Source: Pelagicoccus mobilis (GTDB lineage: Bacteria > Verrucomicrobiota > Verrucomicrobiia > Opitutales > Opitutaceae). Taken from it: a stretch of 64,000 bases of DNA. Shown piece after piece: positions 1 to 9,259 of the stretch. Each line of letters starts with the position of its first letter. Positions within the stretch are counted from its first letter, which is position 1. Location of the stretch: assembly GCF_016595505.1 (NCBI RefSeq), contig NZ_JAENIL010000005.1:62001-126000 (forward strand), in the 5' to 3' direction. The position numbers and the translations under genes are program-made. The notes under the pieces are model-generated. The model ran no database searches, was not told the origin of the DNA, and saw nothing but the letters and a program-made list of their open reading frames with translations.

Positions 1-1256
1 TGATTCTGCCAAGGATCCTCAGGAGAGAGATCCACTCGCTCGTCGATCAGGACCTTGTCTCGTTCTCTCAAAAGGATCCGTACTCCTTCCATCTTTCGCG
101 ATACCACAGCGCCAAGATCGAGCGTACCTTCATCACTTAAAACCAACCGTAAAGCCGCGTCCTTATTGGCATTCTGCACAGGCCCTATCTTTTTGTACGG
201 CCACCAAAACTGCGAGAAGGTTTTGGTTTCGTAAGGTTGCAAGTAGCTGAAATCCGGCTGGTTATCGGTGTAAACACCGGCCATCAACTCCACATAGGGG
301 GCGGGACGTCCCGTTGCTCCAACTCGATCCGTCAGCTCGCGATCCCAGGCCCAACCGAATTCATGATTCCCCCAAGTCCACTGCTTCTTGCCTGGCGAAA
401 TGTTTATGTCCGCCACGTGGATAAAGCCACCTTGCGCATTGTAGTCGTAACCTCCAAAGAAACTAAACTTGGTGTCACAAACCATGTAGCTGGTCGGCAC
501 CGGGATATTTTTGTACCAACTGATGTCGTTTGCCCCAGCTCGTGAAGCGTAGTCGACACCATAGTAATCATTGTTCGCGATTGGGAACGAACTCTGCGCC
601 CTCACAGCATGATCCGCCACGTAGTGCACATCTGGCGGAAAGAAGCTCTGAAAGTTATCGTGCACCTCAGCCGCGACGTTGGCCCACCAGAGAAAGGTTT
701 GCGTAAACGGTGTGCGATTATAAAGACGCGCCTTTAACTCTACTAGAGCACTATCCGGTCTCAGTCGAATCCCGTGCATCCCCTTCATGCGATTGATCGG
801 GTCATGTTCCGACATCCAAACGGTTCGAGCGCCATCCCCCTCTTCTTCGATATGCACATCCGTAGGCATGTACGTACCGGGGCGATGGTGCTGCGGCCAA
901 TTGAACTCGACTCCACCGGATATCCAGGGCCCCGCCAAACCGACGAGAGCAGGCTTTATCTCGTTCTGCCGATAGAAGAAATCGTAGTCATTGTTGACCT
1001 TGTCCTGTCCTAGAAAAATCCGCCCTCCGATTTCCGGAAGCATGACCAAGCGTACGTATTCGTTTTCCAAGCGCACTGAGTCATAGGCCTTGGGATCCGG
1101 AGTATCGAACACCTTGTCGATAAACGGAACCGGGTAAACCTTTCCACAAGAGCCCTGGTACACTCGCTTTTCAAAAAAAAGCGGATTCTTCTCGGGAGCT
1201 CCCAAACCATACGTTGGGATTACAAGCGGTTCGCGCTTAGCTTCAGTTGTCTTCAT
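1..1256 (-). CDS. DUF5107 domain-containing protein, 3' part outside the window
   Basis: An open frame of 418 codons runs on the minus strand from an ATG at 1254-1256 to the window edge, so the gene's 3' end is missing. The protein begins MKTTEAKREPLVIPTYGLG and has no signal peptide. Stretches such as RLVMLPEIGGRIF, DFFYRQNEIKPALVGLAG and WISGGVEFNWPQHHRP are typical of the DUF5107 beta-sandwich, which resembles galactose-mutarotase/carbohydrate-binding folds. Full members often continue into tetratricopeptide repeats, which would lie beyond base 1. The function is unproven; a role in cytoplasmic sugar handling is inferred. The sugar porter gene lies 65 bases upstream on the same strand, so the two are probably co-transcribed and controlled by the divergent AraC gene. 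Confidence 0.8.
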   Translation of the reverse strand, partial: MKTTEAKREPLVIPTYGLGAPEKNPLFFEKRVYQGSCGKVYPVPFIDKVFDTPDPKAYDSVRLENEYVRLVMLPEIGGRIFLGQDKVNNDYDFFYRQNEIKPALVGLAGPWISGGVEFNWPQHHRPGTYMPTDVHIEEEGDGARTVWMSEHDPINRMKGMHGIRLRPDSALVELKARLYNRTPFTQTFLWWANVAAEVHDNFQSFFPPDVHYVADHAVRAQSSFPIANNDYYGVDYASRAGANDISWYKNIPVPTSYMVCDTKFSFFGGYDYNAQGGFIHVADINISPGKKQWTWGNHEFGWAWDRELTDRVGATGRPAPYVELMAGVYTDNQPDFSYLQPYETKTFSQFWWPYKKIGPVQNANKDAALRLVLSDEGTLDLGAVVSRKMEGVRILLRERDKVLIDERVDLSPEDPWQN

Positions 1257-1321
1257 TTTCTCTAATCTCTGGACACAATACCTCTGCTATTCTCCTCATT
1301 AAAACGTCAGGGTACCCCTAA

Positions 1322-2746
1322 CTAATCCACCAACTCACGTTCGATGTCTTCCAACGACTTGCCCTTCGTCTCCGGCACAAACCGTTTCAACACCACAAAC
1401 CCGAGCAAACAAATCGCCCCATACAGCCAAAACGTTCCAGCAGCTCCTAGAGAAACGTTGATCGGCTTGAACGAAACCGTCAGCCCAAAGCACGCGATCC
1501 AAAGTGCGGATACACAAAGACTCATTGCAGCACCTCGTATCCTGTTCGGAAATAGCTCAGAAAGCAGCACCCATGTAATCGGCGCAAGCGTCATGGCGTA
1601 ACAAGCAATCGCGGTCAGAACGACTACCAGTACGACTACCCCCTTTAACTCGAAATAATAACACGCCCCTAAGATCGCATAAGTCACCATCAAGCCGCCG
1701 GAACCCAACAGCATCAGAGGACGGCGTCCCCACCGGTCGACCGTCTTTATCGCAACAAAGGTGAAGACCAGATTCACAACTCCGGTGATAACGATGTTAA
1801 ACATCATACCGCTCACATCGTATCCAGCTGACGCAAAAATCTCTTGGGCATAATTGAAAATCACATTGATGCCACACCACTGCTGAAACATAGCGATGAA
1901 GATACCGAGCCCAAGGATCTTGAGCAGCTTCGGTCGCAGCAGCTCTCGAACTCCTGCTTGATCCCGCTCGCCTTCGAGCGTCGAATCGATGTCCCTGAGC
2001 TCAAACTCAGCGTAAGACTTTCCGCCAATCTTCTCGAGAATCCCACGAGCTCTTTCAGTCTGGTTCTTTTTGATCAGCCAACGAGGAGACTCGGGAATGA
2101 TAATCGCAAACAGGAGGAACAAGGCAGCCGGTACCGTTTCCGCAGCGAACATCCAACGCCAGCCATATTGGCCATTCCAAGTATCCAAAATAACTGCTGC
2201 CGACGCATCCTCCGGCACTGGATCAGAGTTGTAGATCAGAAGGTTTACGATCTGGGCAGCGAGCACCCCGACCACGATCGTTAGTTGGTTTATGGATACA
2301 AGCTTACCACGTGTTTCCGATGGTGAAACCTCAGCGATGTACATCGGCGAGACATTGGAAGCCAGGCCAATCCCCATTCCGCCTATGATACGGGCAAGAA
2401 TGAACGTATCGAAAGAATAAGACAAAGCCGTCCAAACAGCAGATACGATAAACAACATCGCCGCCACAATCAGAACCTTCTTCCGTCCCACCCAGTCAGT
2501 AATGACTCCCGACACTAACGCTCCGACTAAACATCCAGCAAGAGCCGAACTCATGGCCCATCCAGCTCTCCACGCCTGCCCCTCACCCACTAATCCAAAG
2601 TAAGCCTCGTAGAAGGGCTTCGCTCCACCAATCACGACCCAATCATAACCGAAGAGCATCCCACCCATCGCAGCGGTTAGACTGATCATCCACACGAATC
2701 CGAGATTATACGAATTCCCTTTTTTTGAGATCCTTTCAATCTTCAT
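1322..2746 (-). CDS. MFS sugar porter (sugar:H+ symporter family)
   Basis: A 474-residue inner-membrane transporter of the sugar porter family of the major facilitator superfamily, with about 12 predicted membrane helices. Family marks are GGMLFGYDWVVIGG in helix 1, DWVGRKK in the first cytoplasmic loop, PESPRWLIKK before the central loop, DRWGRRPL in the second half and the closing VPETKGKSLEDIE. These proteins usually take up monosaccharides such as glucose, xylose, galactose or fructose with protons; the substrate cannot be read here. It precedes the DUF5107 gene on the same strand by 65 bases and diverges from the AraC gene at 2824, with 77 bases between the starts. That arrangement suggests a small sugar-inducible operon. 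Confidence 0.88.
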   Translation of the reverse strand: MKIERISKKGNSYNLGFVWMISLTAAMGGMLFGYDWVVIGGAKPFYEAYFGLVGEGQAWRAGWAMSSALAGCLVGALVSGVITDWVGRKKVLIVAAMLFIVSAVWTALSYSFDTFILARIIGGMGIGLASNVSPMYIAEVSPSETRGKLVSINQLTIVVGVLAAQIVNLLIYNSDPVPEDASAAVILDTWNGQYGWRWMFAAETVPAALFLLFAIIIPESPRWLIKKNQTERARGILEKIGGKSYAEFELRDIDSTLEGERDQAGVRELLRPKLLKILGLGIFIAMFQQWCGINVIFNYAQEIFASAGYDVSGMMFNIVITGVVNLVFTFVAIKTVDRWGRRPLMLLGSGGLMVTYAILGACYYFELKGVVVLVVVLTAIACYAMTLAPITWVLLSELFPNRIRGAAMSLCVSALWIACFGLTVSFKPINVSLGAAGTFWLYGAICLLGFVVLKRFVPETKGKSLEDIERELVD

Positions 2747-2801
2747 GATGTATATTCTGATGCTAAAACGGCTATTTAAGCACAGATTAATTCCTTTTGA
2801 A

Positions 2802-2825
2802 ATTAACTATCACATGTTAGTTAAT
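2802..2825. promoter_or_regulatory. Inverted repeat in the divergent porter/AraC promoter region
   Basis: ATTAACTA (2802-2809) and TAGTTAAT (2818-2825) form a perfect 8-base inverted repeat with an 8-base spacer, 57 bases upstream of the porter start. The right arm overlaps the first possible ATG of the AraC gene (2824). It is a candidate operator, most simply for the AraC protein itself; this is inferred from position and symmetry only. Confidence 0.4.
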
Positions 2826-3768
2826 GGACTATCTTATGAATTCTGGGCAAAACCTCCCCTCCTCACCTTCTCCGATCGGTCCCATCAAGCGCATCCGTGA
2901 GGGCTTTCCCAATCAGCGTCTCACCATCCTCCCAGAATCGGCCATCGAACGCTGTCGATCTCTCCCGGTTGTCCAGCAACTCTACGTTACCCATATCGGC
3001 TCCTATCAAACTGCTCCCTTTCACCACGTGGAGCGACCAGAGGGAGTTCCTCAGGCCATTTTGATCTACTGTTTGCGAGGGCGAGGATGGCTCAATATCG
3101 CCAATCAGACCCACTCCGTGCTTGCCGGCCAAGCCATTCTCATTCCGCCACTTCAAGCCCACACTTACCAAGCTTCACAAAAGGATCCTTGGTCGATTTT
3201 TTGGATCCACTTCAACGGCCCTTTGACGGATTCAATTCTCGAGTCGTTCGACTACCACCTCTCTTCTCCCGTCATCAACTCCCCTGACATTGAGCAAATC
3301 AAAGAAGCCTTCGAAAGCACCTACTCGTGTACTAACTACAATTACTCCGACTCTGGCCTCTTCACCATGACCGCAGAGTTCATGGGGCTACTGAGCAAGC
3401 TCAAGCTCCACGCCGGCCGGTTCCAGCAAGATAACCAACAATCAGGAGCAAGTATCCGAAAGACCATCAGCTTCATGGAGCGCCATCTCGACCTTACGCT
3501 TTCACTGGAAGAGCTCGCCCAACAAGCTGGCTTGTCCATTCCCCACTACAGCAAGCTTTTCAGGGAGCATACCAATCAATCTCCCATTTCCTACTTCCTC
3601 CAACTCAAGATCCGCAAAGCCTGCGACCTGCTCTACCAGACCGAACAACCGATCATCCACATCGCTCGAGCTCTTGGCTACGACGACCCCTACTACTTCA
3701 GCCGCCTCTTCAAAAAGGTCCAAGGCTGCTCCCCGTCACAGTTTAGAGAGCGGGAACGAAAATACTGA
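2824..3768 (+). CDS. AraC-family transcriptional regulator
   Basis: A 314-residue regulator. The N-terminal half (about 60-165) is a cupin-like AraC sugar-binding domain (GRGWLNIANQTHSVLAGQ, ILIPPLQAHTYQ, WSIFWIHFNG). The C-terminal part (about 210-312) is an AraC double helix-turn-helix, with LSLEELAQQAGLSIPHYSKLF and ARALGYDDPYYFSRLFKKVQG as the two recognition units. It is transcribed away from the sugar porter at 1322-2746 and probably controls that operon. An in-frame ATG at 2836 is an alternative start, and the inverted repeat overlapping 2824 makes it attractive; no good ribosome-binding site distinguishes them. A second AraC protein of the same build is at 24768. Confidence 0.9.
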   Translation: MDYLMNSGQNLPSSPSPIGPIKRIREGFPNQRLTILPESAIERCRSLPVVQQLYVTHIGSYQTAPFHHVERPEGVPQAILIYCLRGRGWLNIANQTHSVLAGQAILIPPLQAHTYQASQKDPWSIFWIHFNGPLTDSILESFDYHLSSPVINSPDIEQIKEAFESTYSCTNYNYSDSGLFTMTAEFMGLLSKLKLHAGRFQQDNQQSGASIRKTISFMERHLDLTLSLEELAQQAGLSIPHYSKLFREHTNQSPISYFLQLKIRKACDLLYQTEQPIIHIARALGYDDPYYFSRLFKKVQGCSPSQFRERERKY

Positions 3769-3830
3769 TCCCAAAGTGAAGTGTCCTTAGAATCTGAAGA
3801 CACGAGTGTTTCGCCTTAACAGCACACCAA

Positions 3831-4904
3831 CTAGCTACTCTTCCTCACGACTAGCTTACCCTTGAGAAAGATTCGTCGAGGAGCACGTTCGCGGTGCTCT
3901 AGGCGCTCGAGCATCGTTTGGCCAGCGATTTGAGCTATCTCGCGACAAGGTTGCTGATAAGTGGAAAGCGGCACGTCGACCGAGGTCGCAAACCGGACAT
4001 CATCAAACGAAACCATTTTCAGCTCGTTCGGGATCGCCGTTCCATGGTCCAGAAGGTGCCTTTGCACGATTGCTGCGGTAGCATCATTTCCACAAATAAG
4101 GCCGTCCACATTTCGTCTCAATATTTTTGATACACTCCGTTCAGTGTTCTGAGACAACGATAGGTACTGCAGTTGCTTAGTTGAGAATCCCCGCTGAATC
4201 AGCGCTTCACGACAACCCATGATCCTCAATTTGATAGTCATGGCAGACTTCGCCCCCGAAACAAAAAGCAGATTGTTGCAACCTCGATCCAGCAGATGGT
4301 TTGCCACAACAAAACCTGCCTGAATGTTGTCGATTCCAACGAGATCATGCGAAGTTTGTTGCGGCCAAGGCAAAGCATCACGATCCAGCAGTACGACAGC
4401 GATTCCAGCCTCGATCAACCGATCAAGAATCCTCGTATTCAAAGATTGACCACCATCGACATGTTCAACCGGAGCAAAGAAGACACCATCCAGCTCAGCA
4501 TTCAAACAAGCATCAAGTTGTTGCTTCGCGATTGATTCAATTGATGACTTCCTAGAGTCAGGTCTTGCGATAAACAACTCAATCCCCTCCTCGTAACAAA
4601 AACTCTCGAGCGATTCGGCGATCGGATCGAAAATTTCGATTCTGCCCAGATGCGGGATCAACACCCCCACGCGGAGCAATCGCCTGCTTGGACGCCGCGT
4701 CACGACCGTACCACGACCTGGCTGACGCGAGATCCATCCCTCCGATTTGAGCAAAGAAAACGCTCGCGAGGCAGTCGGACGCGAGACCGAAAAACGCTCC
4801 GAAACCTCGAGATCGGTAGGAAGCAACTCCCCAAATTTGTAGTGTCCTAGGCGAATCCCTTTCTTCAGATGCTCGTAAATCTCAATGTGCCTCAGCTTCC
4901 TCAT
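3831..4904 (-). CDS. GntR/LacI hybrid transcriptional regulator
   Basis: A 357-residue regulator with an N-terminal GntR winged helix-turn-helix (about 1-70: GELLPTDLEVSERFSVSRPT, SEGWISRQPGRGTVV). It is joined to a periplasmic-binding-protein-like effector domain of the LacI/GalR type (about 75-357: VGVLIPHLGR, DGVFFAPVEHVDGG, DNIQAGFVVANHLLDRG, DGLICGNDATA, VSFDDVRFA). Proteins of this build (AraR-like) bind DNA as dimers and release it on sugar binding. It is divergent from the fructokinase-porter-GH32 operon, and a perfect palindrome lies in the shared intergenic space, so it is the likely fructose/sucrose-responsive repressor of that operon. It converges with the AraC gene at 2824-3768. 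Confidence 0.88.
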   Translation of the reverse strand: MRKLRHIEIYEHLKKGIRLGHYKFGELLPTDLEVSERFSVSRPTASRAFSLLKSEGWISRQPGRGTVVTRRPSRRLLRVGVLIPHLGRIEIFDPIAESLESFCYEEGIELFIARPDSRKSSIESIAKQQLDACLNAELDGVFFAPVEHVDGGQSLNTRILDRLIEAGIAVVLLDRDALPWPQQTSHDLVGIDNIQAGFVVANHLLDRGCNNLLFVSGAKSAMTIKLRIMGCREALIQRGFSTKQLQYLSLSQNTERSVSKILRRNVDGLICGNDATAAIVQRHLLDHGTAIPNELKMVSFDDVRFATSVDVPLSTYQQPCREIAQIAGQTMLERLEHRERAPRRIFLKGKLVVRKSS

Positions 4905-4991
4905 GCTCGCTATTTTCTAAGATCCACACCACAGCTCACAAATGACAAGTAAATGCTAACTTTGACAAAGACTTTTCGGTTTTATTCGCTT

Positions 4992-5003
4992 TAAACGCGT
5001 TTA
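4992..5003. promoter_or_regulatory. Perfect 12-base palindrome, likely operator of the fructan operon
   Basis: TAAACGCGTTTA is a perfect palindrome with the central CG typical of LacI-type operators. It lies between the divergent regulator (start 4904) and the kinase gene (start 5038). A TTGACA hexamer lies just upstream (4962-4967) and CATAAT follows at 5004-5009, so binding here would block initiation toward the kinase gene. Confidence 0.5.
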
Positions 5004-5037
5004 CATAATCTGACCGGCTTTCAATTCTTTGCCAGAA

Positions 5038-5942
5038 ATGCCCCCTTCCCCATCGCCACGTATTCTCTGCATTGGAGAGATCGTCTGGGACTGCTTTGAT
5101 AAAGAGAAGCGGCTCGGAGGATCTCCTCTCAACTTTGCGTATATCTGCTCGCAAATGGGAGCGAAACCAACGCTCATCTCCTCAGTCGGCACCGACTCCG
5201 ATGGGGCTGAAGCGATTCGCGAGATTGAGAGTCATGGACTCTCCTCCGCCCACGTACAGCGCCACCAAGTTTTGCCGACGAGCAAAGCCCAAATTGCCCA
5301 CGACACGCAAGGAAGCCCAATCTTCAGTCTCGATCCGGAAAACGCCTGGGACGATCTTCGACTTTTCCCCGAAGATGAACTCCTCACTCAAAACGCAGAC
5401 GCAATATTCTTCGGTAGCCTTTGCCAAAGATCTAACGCTTCCAAGACGACCATCCGGCAGCTTATCACAAAGGCTCCACCGCAAACGCTGAAGCTCTTTG
5501 ATGTAAACATTCGAAAGCCCCACTTCTCCAGCGAAACGCTTCTCTCCTCACTTGAAATGGCTAACGCTCTGAAGCTAAGCGACGAGGAGCTCGGCGAGCT
5601 CTCTGAGATCTTAAATCTGAAAGGGGAAGTAAGAGATCAACTGAAGCAGATCCGTGGCAATTACGGCCTCAAACTCATAATCCTGACATGCGGTCGGCAG
5701 GGAAGCCTGATCTTGCACGAAAACGAGATCGTCCGAATGCCCGCTGAGAATATTGACGTTGTGGATACAACTGGAGCTGGCGACTCATTTGCAGCCACAT
5801 TCTGTACATACCTCCTCAGAGGGCCCCCATCGAGCACGCGGCAAAACAAGCAACTCGTGTCTCAGCCTTTGTCTGCTCGCAGATTGGAGCAACAGTGCAG
5901 CTTCCCAAGCATCTTCTTCCATCCCTCCCCCAAACCATATGA
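5038..5942 (+). CDS. PfkB-family carbohydrate kinase (fructokinase-like), with a one-base frameshift
   Basis: A ribokinase/PfkB sugar kinase, probably phosphorylating cytoplasmic fructose from the adjacent GH32. Visible marks are CIGEIVWDCF at the N-terminus, RLGGSPLNFAY (sugar binding) and DTTGAGDSF at residues 243-251, with the catalytic Asp at 249. Reading from ATG 5038, the frame is lost after residue 262 at the run GGGCCCCC (5821-5828). The zero frame continues into unrelated sequence and stops at 6006. The frame that re-uses base 5823 reads APIEHAAKQATRV...QIGATVQLPKHLLPSL, an ordinary PfkB C-terminus, and stops at 5940-5942. That stop overlaps the porter ATG (ATGA), the normal layout of a coupled operon. 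The restored protein would be 301 residues. It may be a real mutation or a sequencing error in a G/C run. Confidence 0.8.
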
Positions 5943-7267
5943 ACAATCGCAAGCTCTACCTTTGGTCCGTAACCTCCGCCCTCGCCGGCTTCCTTTTCGG
6001 CTTTGATACCGTAGTTATTTCGGGTGCCGAGCAAACGATCGAAAAACTCTGGCAGCTTTCGCCTACGATGCATGGCCTAGCGATGAGCGCCGCATTGTGG
6101 GGAACCGTTCTCGGAGCACTCATTGGAGCCTGGCCCGCTGAACGGTTCGGACGTCGCAACACTCTGCTCGGCATCGGCGTGCTCTATTTCACATCCGCTG
6201 TTGGCTCCGCATTGGCTCCGGAAGAATACACCTTCATGTTCGCGCGCTTCATCGGAGGCATCGGAGTGGGCATATCGACCGTTGCCGCACCTATGTACAT
6301 CGCCGAGATCGCTCCCGCGCACCTACGCGGGCGACTAGCGGGGATGTTCCAGTTCAATATCGTATTCGGAATCCTGATCGCCTTTGTCTCCAACGCCGCA
6401 CTCGCCAACATCGGCGACAACGCATGGCGTTGGATGCTCGGGATCGAAGCTCTCCCTGCTATCGTCTACACTGCACTTTGCTTCCTAATCCCCGAAAGCC
6501 CTCGCTGGCTCATCACCAAGCGAAACAAATCCGACGAAGCGATCGAGACTCTTGCCCAAACGCATCCGGGACTTTCCAAAGAAGAACTCTTGGATAAAGC
6601 TCACGAAATTGCGACCAGCAAACCGACTGGCCCTAAGGCAAGTTTCTGGAGAAAGGAGTTAAAGCGCCCTATTCTGCTCGCATTCCTGATCGCGTTCTTC
6701 AATCAGCTCAGCGGAATCAACGCTATCCTCTATTTCGCTCCTAGAATCTTCGAGAAAACCGGCCTCGGGGAATCAGCGGCATTGTTGCAGTCGGTAGGTA
6801 TCGGAGTTACCAATCTTATATTCACCTTTGTAGGCCTGTACCTGATAGACAGACTTGGACGGCGCACTTTGCTCTATCTAGGATCGATTGGATACATACT
6901 TTCCCTCGGAGCGTGTTCGGTCGCATTCTTTACCGAGAATTTTTCCATCGTTCCAATTTGCATATTCGCTTTCATAGCCGCACATGCGATCGGCCAAGGA
7001 GCCGTCATTTGGGTCTTCATAGGAGAGATTTTTCCAAATTCAGATCGTGCCTCAGGTCAGGCATTGGGATCCTTCACTCATTGGATTTTCGCCGCTAGCC
7101 TAACACTCGTATTCCCGTTTTTCGTCACGAAATTTCCAGCCGGTTACGTCTTCGGCTTCTTCTGTCTCATGATGGTAATACAGCTTCTATGGGTCCGCTT
7201 TTTCGTTCCCGAAACCAAAGGTGTATCCCTCGAGCGTATACAGGCTTTATTCGCACAAAAAAGGTAG
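5939..7267 (+). CDS. MFS sugar porter of the fructan/sucrose operon
   Basis: A 442-residue sugar porter with about 12 membrane helices, starting MNNRKLYLWSVTSALAG at an ATG that overlaps the kinase stop. A longer upstream reading in this frame is actually the displaced kinase C-terminus, so this start is preferred. Family marks are GFDTVVISGAEQ in helix 1, GRRNTLLG in the first loop, PESPRWLITKR, DRLGRRTLL and the closing VPETKGVSLERI. Placed between a fructokinase and a GH32 enzyme, it probably imports fructose or sucrose by proton symport. The stop codon is part of AAAAGGTAGC, the sequence also seen at the ends of several other genes in this window. Confidence 0.9.
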   Translation: MNNRKLYLWSVTSALAGFLFGFDTVVISGAEQTIEKLWQLSPTMHGLAMSAALWGTVLGALIGAWPAERFGRRNTLLGIGVLYFTSAVGSALAPEEYTFMFARFIGGIGVGISTVAAPMYIAEIAPAHLRGRLAGMFQFNIVFGILIAFVSNAALANIGDNAWRWMLGIEALPAIVYTALCFLIPESPRWLITKRNKSDEAIETLAQTHPGLSKEELLDKAHEIATSKPTGPKASFWRKELKRPILLAFLIAFFNQLSGINAILYFAPRIFEKTGLGESAALLQSVGIGVTNLIFTFVGLYLIDRLGRRTLLYLGSIGYILSLGACSVAFFTENFSIVPICIFAFIAAHAIGQGAVIWVFIGEIFPNSDRASGQALGSFTHWIFAASLTLVFPFFVTKFPAGYVFGFFCLMMVIQLLWVRFFVPETKGVSLERIQALFAQKR

Positions 7268-7313
7268 CAACCTATAAAATCCAAACGCTTACCAGTCATT
7301 TCATCACCAAAAA

Positions 7314-7369
7314 CTGTAGGGCGGGGCGCTGACCCGCCATCCCTGTCGCCTCATCGCGGCGACCTACAG
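7314..7369. repeat. Palindromic GTAGG...CCTAC intergenic repeat
   Basis: CTGTAGG (7314-7320) and CCTACAG (7363-7369) are perfect inverted ends around GC-rich inner inverted repeats. It belongs to the dispersed family seen at 16424, 25738, 36507, 42564 and 63909. It separates the porter from the GH32 gene. Confidence 0.6.
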
Positions 7370-7407
7370 ACTCGCCGCTAGCACCGGACTGTCAGACCCG
7401 AATTCGA

Positions 7408-9090
7408 ATGAAAAAACGCCCCCTATCCCGAACACTTTCGATCGTCACCCTTGTAGCCATACACGTATGCAACGCAGTAGGACAAGCGAGCTTTACTCAT
7501 GAGATCGACAACAGGTATCTCAATCTCCCGATAGACAATGAGCGCGGAACTCAACGCGTACGCCTCGAAGCAGATGGCGAACGTATCGCCGAGTTCGACA
7601 TTCAGATAGGATCAGAAAAGCCTGATTTCTGGGTTCCTCACGACCTCAGCAATCATCAAGGCAAAACGCTCGAGATCATTCTCTCGAAGCCCCTGCAGGG
7701 GGAGGACGCCAAACCTTACCTCTCTGATCAAATCCACAACGCTGAAACCGTTTACCAGGAATCGCTACGACCACAGCTTCACTTCACCGCCAAACGCGGC
7801 TGGCTCAACGATCCGAATGGGCTCGTGTACCAAGACGGCGTCTACCACCTCTACTACCAGCACAACCCCTACGGTTGGAACTGGGGCAACATGCACTGGG
7901 GACACGCTGTAAGCGAGGACCTGATACACTGGAAGGAACTGCCAATCGCTCTTTCCCCTCCCGCCTATAACGACAACGCCTACTCCGGCGCAGCGGTAAT
8001 TGATCACCACAATACCTCGGGCTTCGGAACTAACGGAGAAGCTCCACTTGTGGTCGCGTACACCAGCACAGGGCGCGGCGAGTGTATCGCTTACAGCCTC
8101 GATGGCGGCCTCACCTTTGCGCAATACGAGGGCAATCCGGTCATCACCCACGCCGGACGTGATCCAAAGATATTTTGGTACGAACCCGGTCAGCACTGGG
8201 TCATGGTTCTCTATGACGAGACCGACAGGACAAACGAACGTGGTTTCAAATACAGCGATCGTGCCCTGCAAATCTACACCTCGTCAGACCTGAAAGAATG
8301 GGAATACCAATCTCAGGTACATGGTTTCTTTGAATGCCCTGAACTCTTCGAGCTCCCCGTCGACGGTGACCCGAACAATATGAAATGGGTAATGTACGGC
8401 GGCAACGGGCAGTACCGCCTCGGTTCCTTCGATGGTAAGGTCTTCACACCTGAGACAGACAAGAAGCTCTTTTTCAAAGGTAAGTTCCACGCCTCGCAAA
8501 CCTACAACGACACCCCAGATGGGCGACGCATCCAAGTTGCTTGGGGAAGAGGCATGAAATCCCCCGGTATGCCCTTCAACCAGATCATGCTCTTCCCTAC
8601 CGAGCTCAAACTCGTTACCTACGAAGACGGGATCCTCATGCTACCGACTCCCATTTCTGAAATCGAAAAACTTCACACCAAGCAACACACTTGGAGCGAA
8701 CGTGTTCTCGACAAAGACAACACCTTAGATACCGGCATCCAAAGCCGCACCCTCCATATCAAAGCCGAGTTCGAGCTCCTCGGCGACTTCGAGTTCGGAC
8801 TAGAGATAAATGGATACAAGATCAGATACGATGCGATGGACTACAAAATCCAAGACTCGTACCTCCGTCCCATCGACAACAAAATCAAACTCGAGATCAT
8901 CGTAGACCGAACCAGTATCGAGATCTTTGGCAACGACGGCCGAGCCTACATCACCGCCAACCACATCGCCCAAGAGGACAACCTCCACCTCAAAGTCTTC
9001 TCATCTTCCCCCTTTTGGTCTAACAAAGCCCAGTCACTGCTGGATAAGCTAGAGGTCTACGAGATGTCCTCGATCTGGGAGGAAAGGTAG
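7408..9090 (+). CDS. Glycoside hydrolase family 32 (beta-fructosidase: levanase, inulinase or invertase)
   Basis: A 560-residue secreted enzyme that hydrolyses beta-linked fructose. A signal peptide covers about residues 1-26. It is followed by a small beta-domain (about 28-105) like the extra domain (DUF4980) common before GH32 domains in levanases. The five-bladed propeller then shows WLNDPNG (132-138, nucleophile Asp135), RDP (251-253, transition-state Asp252) and EC (309-310, acid/base Glu309). A C-terminal beta-sandwich ends the protein (FGLEINGYKI, RTSIEIFGNDG). With the porter, kinase and regulator upstream it completes a fructan or sucrose pathway. The stop codon TAG lies inside the inverted end of the repeat at 9083. 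Confidence 0.93.
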   Translation: MKKRPLSRTLSIVTLVAIHVCNAVGQASFTHEIDNRYLNLPIDNERGTQRVRLEADGERIAEFDIQIGSEKPDFWVPHDLSNHQGKTLEIILSKPLQGEDAKPYLSDQIHNAETVYQESLRPQLHFTAKRGWLNDPNGLVYQDGVYHLYYQHNPYGWNWGNMHWGHAVSEDLIHWKELPIALSPPAYNDNAYSGAAVIDHHNTSGFGTNGEAPLVVAYTSTGRGECIAYSLDGGLTFAQYEGNPVITHAGRDPKIFWYEPGQHWVMVLYDETDRTNERGFKYSDRALQIYTSSDLKEWEYQSQVHGFFECPELFELPVDGDPNNMKWVMYGGNGQYRLGSFDGKVFTPETDKKLFFKGKFHASQTYNDTPDGRRIQVAWGRGMKSPGMPFNQIMLFPTELKLVTYEDGILMLPTPISEIEKLHTKQHTWSERVLDKDNTLDTGIQSRTLHIKAEFELLGDFEFGLEINGYKIRYDAMDYKIQDSYLRPIDNKIKLEIIVDRTSIEIFGNDGRAYITANHIAQEDNLHLKVFSSSPFWSNKAQSLLDKLEVYEMSSIWEER

Positions 9091-9250
9091 CGGCCGTGGG
9101 CACTTCGTTTTGTCGCTTTGCTCGGTAGTCCCAAGCGGCCACAAAACAATATTTGAGGTGGGTCGTCCGCTCCGCGGCCGACCGTACGACCGCGGAGCGG
9201 GCGTACCACCTACCTATTAGATGTCCGCTGGGACAGCGGACGCTACCTTT
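9083..9250. repeat. Composite palindromic element between convergent genes, likely two-way terminator
   Basis: AAAGGTAGC (9083-9091) and GCTACCTTT (9242-9250) are perfect inverted ends. Inside are CCGCTCCGCGG (9167-9177) with its exact complement at 9190-9200, flanked by AGGTGG/CCACCT, and a second perfect hairpin GTCCGCTG-GGA-CAGCGGAC (9223-9241). The left end contains the GH32 stop codon. It fills the gap between convergent GH32 and sulfatase genes. Confidence 0.65.
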
Positions 9251-9259
9251 AGAACACCT

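Noticed and set aside
5821-5828. Programmed -1 ribosomal frameshift site in the fructokinase
   Set aside because: GGGCCCCC in this frame is not an X XXY YYZ heptamer, and PfkB kinases are not known to use frameshifting; mutation or sequencing error is simpler.
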